DNA from: Candidatus Corynebacterium avicola
GTDB lineage: Bacteria; Actinomycetota; Actinomycetes; Mycobacteriales; Mycobacteriaceae
DNA: 64,000 nucleotides
Direction of reading: 5' to 3'
Assembly (NCBI GenBank): GCA_019114135.1
Contig: DXGC01000070.1
Span: 1 to 64,000 of the forward strand
Part shown: positions 59,185 to 64,000 of the stretch, piece after piece
Position numbering within the stretch: the first letter of the stretch is position 1
How the letters are laid out: each line of letters starts with the position of its first letter
Program-made: the position numbers and the translations under genes
Notes under the pieces: generated by a model
What the model was told of the DNA's origin: nothing
The model's input: the letters and a program-made list of their open reading frames with translations, nothing else
The model's database searches: none

Positions 59185-60609
59185 ATGACCACCACAAGAA
59201 ACCCCAACGCCGGTGTCCCGGCCGAGCACGGTGAGCAGAGGAGCGTCAGCGATGCCCGGATCACCTGCGGAAACCTCAGCCGGCCCCCCGAGCTCACCCG
59301 CTACGTCGACGTGACCGGGATGGTGGACAAGCAGAGCGGCATGATCGACCGGGCGGTTTTCACCGACCAGGCGCTGTACCAGCAGGAGCTGGCTCGGGTG
59401 TTCGCCACCAGCTGGCTGTTCCTCGGTCATGTCGAGCAGGTCCGGAAGCCCGGTGACTTCTTCACCACCTACATGGGCGAGGATCCCGTGATCGTGACGA
59501 TGGACAAGAAGAAGCGGATCAGGTGTTTCCTCAACTCCTGCCGCCACCGTGGGGCACGGGTTCTGCGGGCCGACTACGGCAAGACCAAGAACTTCACCTG
59601 CACCTACCACGGCTGGGCCTACGACCTCGAGGGACGGCTGATCAACGCCCCGAATGCGGAGGCGTACCCGGACGGGGAACTGGACCCGGACCAGTGGGGT
59701 CTCGTCGAAGTCGCGCAGCTGGACACCGCCCTGGGACTGATCTTCGCGACCTGGAACCCCGAGGCACCGACGCTCGACGAGCAGCTCGGTGACATGAAGT
59801 GGTACATGGAGGCCTTCCTCGACCGCGATTCCGAGGGCACGACCATTGTCGGAGGCATCACCAAGTGGGTGCTCAAGGGCAACTGGAAGCTCGCCGCCGA
59901 GCAGTTCGCCACCGACTGGTACCACGTCAACATGTCGCATGCGTCCGCGCTGATGGTGCTGTCCCCGACGGGCAAAGGCCCGAAGGACAGCATCGCCGCG
60001 ACCCCGGGACGCCAGTACTCGGACGACATGGGCAACGGCACGGGCTTCCCGGTCCACCCCAAGAGTCGTTTCGACGCCCAGCCGGTCCACGAGTACTACG
60101 ACTACGACGCACTCAAGGAACGCCTCGGCGAAGCGCGCGTCCACGGACCGCTGACCACCGGCCACGCCACGGTGTTCCCGAACTTCTCCTACCTCCCGGT
60201 CAACGGAAGCGTCCGGGTCTGGCACCCCAAGGGTCCGGACGAGATGGAGGTCTGGTCCTGGACGGTCCTGGACAAGTCCATGCCGGAGGAGGTGCGCAAT
60301 GCGCAGCGTCTCTACAACCTCCGGACCTTCGGCCCCTCAGGCATCTTCGAGCAGGACGACGGCGAGAACTGGAGCGAGGTCCAGGCGATCTCGCACGGGT
60401 GGAGGACCAACACCGTCCCGTTGAACTACCAGATGGGACTGGGGTCGGAACGGGAGGACGGCGTCCACCGAGGTGAGACGAGCGAGCTGTACAGCGATTC
60501 CGCCGGCCGAAAGTTCTACCACCGCTGGGCGGAACTGATGAGTACCCCGGCATGGCACGAGAAGCAGGCTGCCGCCTCAGGCACCACAGGAACCACGGAA
60601 GGAAACTGA
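59185..60609 (+). CDS. Aromatic-ring-hydroxylating dioxygenase, alpha (large) subunit
   Basis: A 474-residue Rieske non-heme iron oxygenase. The Rieske [2Fe-2S] motif is C-R-H ... C-T-Y-H-G-W at about residues 118-140 (CRHRGARVL and FTCTYHGWAYDL). The mononuclear iron site is in FATDWYHVNMSHAS at about 241-254, and the catalytic domain continues to the C terminus (NGSVRVWHPKGPDEMEVWSW). It would place both oxygen atoms on an aromatic ring to give a cis-dihydrodiol. It resembles the toluene/biphenyl/phenylpropionate group rather than the benzoate group, but the substrate is not fixed by sequence. GAGAGG lies before ATG 59185. Confidence 0.92.
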   Translation: MTTTRNPNAGVPAEHGEQRSVSDARITCGNLSRPPELTRYVDVTGMVDKQSGMIDRAVFTDQALYQQELARVFATSWLFLGHVEQVRKPGDFFTTYMGEDPVIVTMDKKKRIRCFLNSCRHRGARVLRADYGKTKNFTCTYHGWAYDLEGRLINAPNAEAYPDGELDPDQWGLVEVAQLDTALGLIFATWNPEAPTLDEQLGDMKWYMEAFLDRDSEGTTIVGGITKWVLKGNWKLAAEQFATDWYHVNMSHASALMVLSPTGKGPKDSIAATPGRQYSDDMGNGTGFPVHPKSRFDAQPVHEYYDYDALKERLGEARVHGPLTTGHATVFPNFSYLPVNGSVRVWHPKGPDEMEVWSWTVLDKSMPEEVRNAQRLYNLRTFGPSGIFEQDDGENWSEVQAISHGWRTNTVPLNYQMGLGSEREDGVHRGETSELYSDSAGRKFYHRWAELMSTPAWHEKQAAASGTTGTTEGN

Positions 60610-60611
60610 TC

Positions 60612-60968
60612 ATGAGTGCCCCCATGACAGGAGAAGCCATCGTCGTCGCACAGGTCGGTGACGTCGACGAGGACGAAGGCATCGTCATCGACGCATCCGT
60701 GACCGGGACTGTCGGCGACATCGCCCTGTTCTTCGACGGCGAGGACTACTACGCACTCGACGACACCTGCACCCATGAGACCGCGTCCCTGGCGGACGGC
60801 TGGGTGGAGGACGGTTGTGTCGAATGTCCGCTGCACGCAGCGAAGTTCTGCCTCACCGACGGCACCGTGCAGTCCATGCCCGCGACAGAGGACGTCTACG
60901 CCCATGCCGTCGAGGTCGACGGTGACGACATCAAGGTCTTCCCGAACCCGGAGAGGCTGGCGAAGTGA
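60612..60968 (+). CDS. Rieske-type ferredoxin of the aromatic dioxygenase
   Basis: A 118-residue Rieske ferredoxin that passes electrons from the reductase to the oxygenase. The [2Fe-2S] ligands are C-T-H in DDTCTHETASLADG and C-P-L-H in GCVECPLHAAKF, at about residues 52-75. ATG 60612 (MSAPMTGEA) starts 3 bases after the alpha stop codon and is preferred over the longer frame from 60552, which overlaps the alpha gene. It lies between alpha and the reductase gene, not after beta as in bph clusters. Confidence 0.9.
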   Translation: MSAPMTGEAIVVAQVGDVDEDEGIVIDASVTGTVGDIALFFDGEDYYALDDTCTHETASLADGWVEDGCVECPLHAAKFCLTDGTVQSMPATEDVYAHAVEVDGDDIKVFPNPERLAK

Positions 60969-60969
60969 C

Positions 60970-62187
60970 ATGACTGTGTCTTCTGTAGTTGTCATCGGGG
61001 CAGGGATCGCCGGCTTCAGCGCAGTGACCGAGCTCCGTCGCCTCGGGCACTCGGGTCCGGTGACCATCGTGGACAGTGAGCCGGGCAGCTACGACCGGCC
61101 CCCGCTGAGCAAGCGGCTGTTCGAGGACGATTTCACCCTGGACTCGGTCGCCTTCGCCACCGGGGAGCGGTTCGCGGAACTGGCGGTCGACACGAAATTC
61201 AACACGGCCGTGCGGTCCGTGGACCCCGCGACCCGGACCGTGGCACTGGACGACGGTTCCACCCTGGAGGCGGACGCCGTGGTCATCGCTACCGGTGGTA
61301 CAGCACGCACCTTGCCGATCCCCGGTGCCGACCTTGAGGAGGTCAGCGTCCTGCGGACCTACGAGGACGCAGAGCAGCTCCGCGGGAGAATCACCGAGGG
61401 ACGACGCGTCGCCGTCGTCGGCGCTGGCCTCATCGGGGCGGAGCTCGCGTCCTCCTTCCTCGAGGTCGGGGCGGACGTCACGCTGATCGACCCGGTGGAG
61501 GTCCCCCTCGTCCCCGCCGTCGGCGAGTTGCTGGCCACCGCCGTGCACGCCATGCACGGTGGGCGCGGGATCAGGGTCGTCACCGGCCTGACCGAGAGCT
61601 TCACGGCCGTCGAGGATGGCATCCGGGTGGATGTCCGTGACCACGAACCGGTGACCGTGGACCATGTCGTCGTCGGCGTCGGCATGGTCCCCGACACGAG
61701 CCTCGCCGAGCAGGCCGGTGTCGACTGCGACGACGGAATCCTGGTGGACGACAACTTCGCCACGTCCGTCCCCGGTATCTACGCCGCCGGGGACGTCGCC
61801 CGTCACCGTACGTCGGACGGACAGTTGGCCCGACGCGCGGAGCACTGGGAAGCGGCACAGTTCGCCGGTCAGGCGGTCGCCCACGCGATCCTGGGGCTGG
61901 AGGTTCCTGTCCAGGGGGCCGGGTGGTTCTGGTCCGACCGTCACGGTCACCACCTCGAGGCGGTGGGGCGGCTGTCCGGGGACGGCGAGGTCGTGGTCCG
62001 TGAGGGCGGGGAGTACCCGACGGTGTTCCTCGTCGACGACGGCGTCCTCGTGGGGGCCGCCGCAGTTGATGAACCGAAGACCATCCGGGCGGCCAGGGGA
62101 TTGATCGACAAGGGCATCCCGGTCACAGTTGGAGAGTTGTCGGACCCGTCCGTGCAGCTCAGGAAGCTGCTCAAGGTCAAGAAGTGA
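60970..62187 (+). CDS. Ferredoxin reductase of the aromatic dioxygenase
   Basis: A 405-residue FAD-dependent NADH:ferredoxin reductase (BphA4/TodA type). The FAD motif is VVVIGAGIAGFSAVTELR at the N terminus; the NADH motif is VAVVGAGLIGAELASSFLEVG (about 148); the second FAD motif is VPGIYAAGDVARH. The C-terminal domain has WEAAQFAGQAVAHAILG and W-F-W-S-D. ATG 60970 begins one base after the ferredoxin stop. It completes the three-component dioxygenase system. Confidence 0.92.
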   Translation: MTVSSVVVIGAGIAGFSAVTELRRLGHSGPVTIVDSEPGSYDRPPLSKRLFEDDFTLDSVAFATGERFAELAVDTKFNTAVRSVDPATRTVALDDGSTLEADAVVIATGGTARTLPIPGADLEEVSVLRTYEDAEQLRGRITEGRRVAVVGAGLIGAELASSFLEVGADVTLIDPVEVPLVPAVGELLATAVHAMHGGRGIRVVTGLTESFTAVEDGIRVDVRDHEPVTVDHVVVGVGMVPDTSLAEQAGVDCDDGILVDDNFATSVPGIYAAGDVARHRTSDGQLARRAEHWEAAQFAGQAVAHAILGLEVPVQGAGWFWSDRHGHHLEAVGRLSGDGEVVVREGGEYPTVFLVDDGVLVGAAAVDEPKTIRAARGLIDKGIPVTVGELSDPSVQLRKLLKVKK

Positions 62188-62203
62188 TGAAGCGAGGAGA
62201 ACC

Positions 62204-62818
62204 ATGAACGACAACACCGCCAGCGCCCCCCACCTGAACCCCAGAACCCTGAACGGTGCCACCAGCGAGAATGCGTCGATCCTCGAGGACGAGGTCGACG
62301 GCCGTCTCCTGTCGGACGCCCAGACCCACTTCGAGTTGAACCAGTTCTACTTCCTCGAGGCCGAGTTCCTCGACGACGGCCGATTCGCCGACTGGCTCGA
62401 CATGCTCGGTGATGAACTCCACTACTGGGCCCCCACCCGGACGAACCGGCTCCGACGGCAACAGGCGTTGTCGGTGTCCGCGCCGGGGGAGGCCGCCTAC
62501 TACGACGAGACCAAGGAGTCCCTGGCGTGGCGTATCCGCCGGTTCGACTCCGGTATGGCCTGGGCGGAGGATCCGCCGAGCCGTACCCGGCACCTGATCT
62601 CCAACATCACCGCCCGGGAACGGGAGGACGGCCTGCTGCAGGTCCGCAGTTCCTTCATCGTGTACCGCAACCGTCTGCAGACCGAGTACGACATCTACGC
62701 CGGCGGCCGCAACGACATCATCCGTCGCGGCGGGGAACACGGTTTCGAGGTGGTCAAACGCACCATCCTCTTCGAGCAGAACGTCCTGCTCATGAAGAAC
62801 ATCAGCACCTTCTTCTGA
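62204..62818 (+). CDS. Aromatic-ring-hydroxylating dioxygenase, beta (small) subunit
   Basis: A 204-residue beta subunit with the SnoaL/NTF2-like cone fold. Typical sequence: HFELNQFYFLEAEFLDDGRFADWLDML, then ESLAWRIRRFDSGMAWAEDPPSRTRHLISNI and the C-terminal RRGGEHGFEVVKRTILFEQNVLLMKNISTFF. It forms the alpha3beta3 hexamer with the alpha subunit encoded 1.6 kb upstream. GAGGAGAACC leads into ATG 62204. The usual adjacent alpha-beta order is interrupted here by the ferredoxin and reductase genes. Confidence 0.92.
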   Translation: MNDNTASAPHLNPRTLNGATSENASILEDEVDGRLLSDAQTHFELNQFYFLEAEFLDDGRFADWLDMLGDELHYWAPTRTNRLRRQQALSVSAPGEAAYYDETKESLAWRIRRFDSGMAWAEDPPSRTRHLISNITAREREDGLLQVRSSFIVYRNRLQTEYDIYAGGRNDIIRRGGEHGFEVVKRTILFEQNVLLMKNISTFF

Positions 62819-62848
62819 CCTGATCAACCGACGAAAGGACCACTGAAC

Positions 62849-63733
62849 ATGACTTCTGCAACCGATCCGGCAACCGCAACCCCGGAACTCACCACGACGA
62901 CCGTCGAGACCACCCTGGGCCCCATCAACGTCACCGAGACCGGCTCCGGCACCCCGCTCGTCCTCATGCACGGTGGAGGCCCCGGGGTGAGTGCCCTGGC
63001 CAACTACCTCGACAACCTGCCCGCGTTCGCGGACAACTACAGGGTCATACTCCCTGACCAGCCCGGATTCGGCGAAAGTTACCGGCCGACCGCGGCTGAC
63101 CTCGAGGAGCGTTCGATCACCGACATCACGGTGGACGCCATGTTCCAGGTGCTCGAAGCCCTCGGGGTGGAGGACTACCACCTCCTCGGGAACTCCCTGG
63201 GCGGCGCCGCCGCACTGGGCATGGCCATCGCACAGCCGGACCGGGTGAAGAAGCTCGTCCTCATGGCTCCCGGTGGCGGGTGGCTGCCCACCGTGGCCCC
63301 CACCCCCACGGAGGGCCAGAAGCAGATGTTCAAGTACTACAACGGTGAAGGCCCCACGCTGGCGAAGATGAAGCAGTTCGTGCGGGTGATGGTCGCCAAC
63401 GCGAAGAACTTCTCCGAGGAGGATCTGCAGAAACGCTACGAGGCCTCCCTGGACGAAAGCCACATCGAGTTCTATCACGCCTACAACGCCTCCTTCGCGA
63501 AGCGGGGCGGCATGGATCCGCTGTGGAAGGACCTGGGCCGCATCACCGCCGACACCCTCCTGCTGTGGGGACGGGACGACCGGACGATCACCCTCGACGG
63601 CGCCTCCACCATGCTCAAGCAGATCCGGAAGGTGCAGATGCACGTCTTCTCCGGGTGCGGTCACTGGGTGCAGGTCGAGCGGAAGAAACAGTTCGAGCTG
63701 CTCGTCAATGAATTCCTGGCAGGCGAGCTCTGA
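62849..63733 (+). CDS. Meta-cleavage product hydrolase (BphD-like C-C hydrolase)
   Basis: A 294-residue alpha/beta hydrolase of the BphD/TodF/CumD group that cuts C-C bonds of 2-hydroxy-6-oxo-dienoates after extradiol ring fission. It has VLMHGGGPGVSALANYLDNLPAF (oxyanion loop), PDQPGFGESYRP, nucleophile Ser116 in LLGNSLGGAAALGMA, a catalytic Asp in LLLWGRDDRTI and His in SGCGHWVQVERKKQF. The stop overlaps the SDR start by one base. GAAAGG lies before ATG 62849. It requires an extradiol dioxygenase, not seen in the window. Confidence 0.9.
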   Translation: MTSATDPATATPELTTTTVETTLGPINVTETGSGTPLVLMHGGGPGVSALANYLDNLPAFADNYRVILPDQPGFGESYRPTAADLEERSITDITVDAMFQVLEALGVEDYHLLGNSLGGAAALGMAIAQPDRVKKLVLMAPGGGWLPTVAPTPTEGQKQMFKYYNGEGPTLAKMKQFVRVMVANAKNFSEEDLQKRYEASLDESHIEFYHAYNASFAKRGGMDPLWKDLGRITADTLLLWGRDDRTITLDGASTMLKQIRKVQMHVFSGCGHWVQVERKKQFELLVNEFLAGEL

Positions 63734-64000
63734 TGGCTCCCACATCACCCGGCCGGCTCGACGGGGATGTTGCGTTCATCACCGGTGGAGGATCAGGCAT
63801 CGGACAGGCGGTGGCCCTCCGTTTCCTCGAGGAGGGTGCCGCCGGGGTCGCCGTCTTCGCCAGGAACGCCGACAAACTCCAGGTGACGGTGGACGCCGCT
63901 GCAGAACTCGGACCCGGGTACGCCGACCGGGTGCTCCCGGTGACGGGAGACGTCCGCAGCGTGGCCGACCTGAAGGACGCGGTGGCCGCGACCGTGGAGC
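63733..64000 (+). CDS. Short-chain dehydrogenase, probable cis-dihydrodiol dehydrogenase (3' truncated by window end)
   Basis: About 89 residues of an SDR are visible: a short N-terminal part GRLDGDVAFITGGGSGIGQAVALRFLEEG with the NAD-binding TGxxxGIG motif at about 17-24, then VAVFARNADKL and VTGDVRSVADLKDAV. Following the dioxygenase and hydrolase genes, it is likely the dehydrogenase that rearomatises the cis-dihydrodiol to a catechol, as BphB does. The active-site Ser-Tyr-Lys residues are beyond the window, so the assignment rests on context. Its ATG overlaps the hydrolase stop codon. Confidence 0.78.
   Translation, partial: MAPTSPGRLDGDVAFITGGGSGIGQAVALRFLEEGAAGVAVFARNADKLQVTVDAAAELGPGYADRVLPVTGDVRSVADLKDAVAATVE

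Noticed and set aside
62177-63748. A 523-codon minus-strand frame opposite the dioxygenase beta and hydrolase genes.
   Set aside because: Antisense shadow of two well-supported enzymes.

Overview
The window looks like a chromosomal segment of a high-GC Corynebacterium, probably an environmental or food-associated species. The evidence is gene content and order. The block yidC-rsmG-parA-parB, then cwlM-trxA-trxB-sigM, murJ-DUF6049-NUDIX-pcnA, and further on ino1, DUF5318-PBP, rpsF-ssb-rplI and dnaB, is the origin-proximal arrangement shared by Corynebacterium and Mycobacterium. Four parS sites (consensus TGTTTCACGTGAAACM) flank parAB. oriC should lie to the left of the window. Many genes begin 6-9 bases after a TANNNT -10 box, which implies leaderless mRNAs; this was used to choose several starts. 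Species was not determined.

Layout. 1-8.8 kb: origin-proximal housekeeping genes (YidC C-terminus, RsmG, ParAB, a GNAT protein, CwlM, thioredoxin, thioredoxin reductase, SigM). 9.0-11.8 kb: a persulfide-detoxification cassette inserted between sigM and murJ. It has a CstR-like repressor, two ATACCCC-type operators, a Cys-rich small protein, a metallo-beta-lactamase/rhodanese protein broken by a one-base frameshift, and a TSUP permease. 11.8-21.4 kb: MurJ, DUF6049 protein, NUDIX, CCA-adding enzyme, AzlCD. 21.6-30.6 kb: mixed transport and metabolism (DoxX-like, siderophore-binding lipoprotein, NUDIX, AlbA_2 protein, methyltransferase, SBF-type transporter, ribokinase, lipoproteins, SdpI-like protein). 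30.6-39.3 kb: leuS, an LppP/LprE lipoprotein, a nuclease-like protein, universal stress protein, MarR, ino1. 39.6-46.6 kb: DUF5318, class A PBP, rpsF-ssb-rplI, dnaB, with a dense group of DnaA-box-like 9-mers upstream of dnaB. 46.8-54.8 kb: MarR/YceI pair, two-gene fluoride channel, DUF4442, thioredoxin, PspA, DHA2 exporter, secreted lipase-like hydrolase.

54.9-64.0 kb is an accessory aromatic-catabolism cluster. It holds an alpha/beta hydrolase coupled to an IclR regulator, an XRE-cupin regulator, an MDR oxidoreductase, and then an operon encoding a 2-hydroxypenta-2,4-dienoate hydratase-like enzyme, Rieske dioxygenase alpha subunit, Rieske ferredoxin, ferredoxin reductase, dioxygenase beta subunit, a meta-cleavage-product hydrolase and the start of a dihydrodiol dehydrogenase-like SDR. 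Together these would convert an aromatic ring to a cis-dihydrodiol and then process the meta-cleavage product; the extradiol dioxygenase itself is not in the window.

The less ordinary material is non-coding. There are two families of short palindromic elements (about 69 bp in three copies, and 94 bp in two copies), a 100-bp element with perfect 17-bp inverted ends, and the DnaA-box cluster. No tRNA, rRNA, CRISPR array or intact insertion sequence was recognised.
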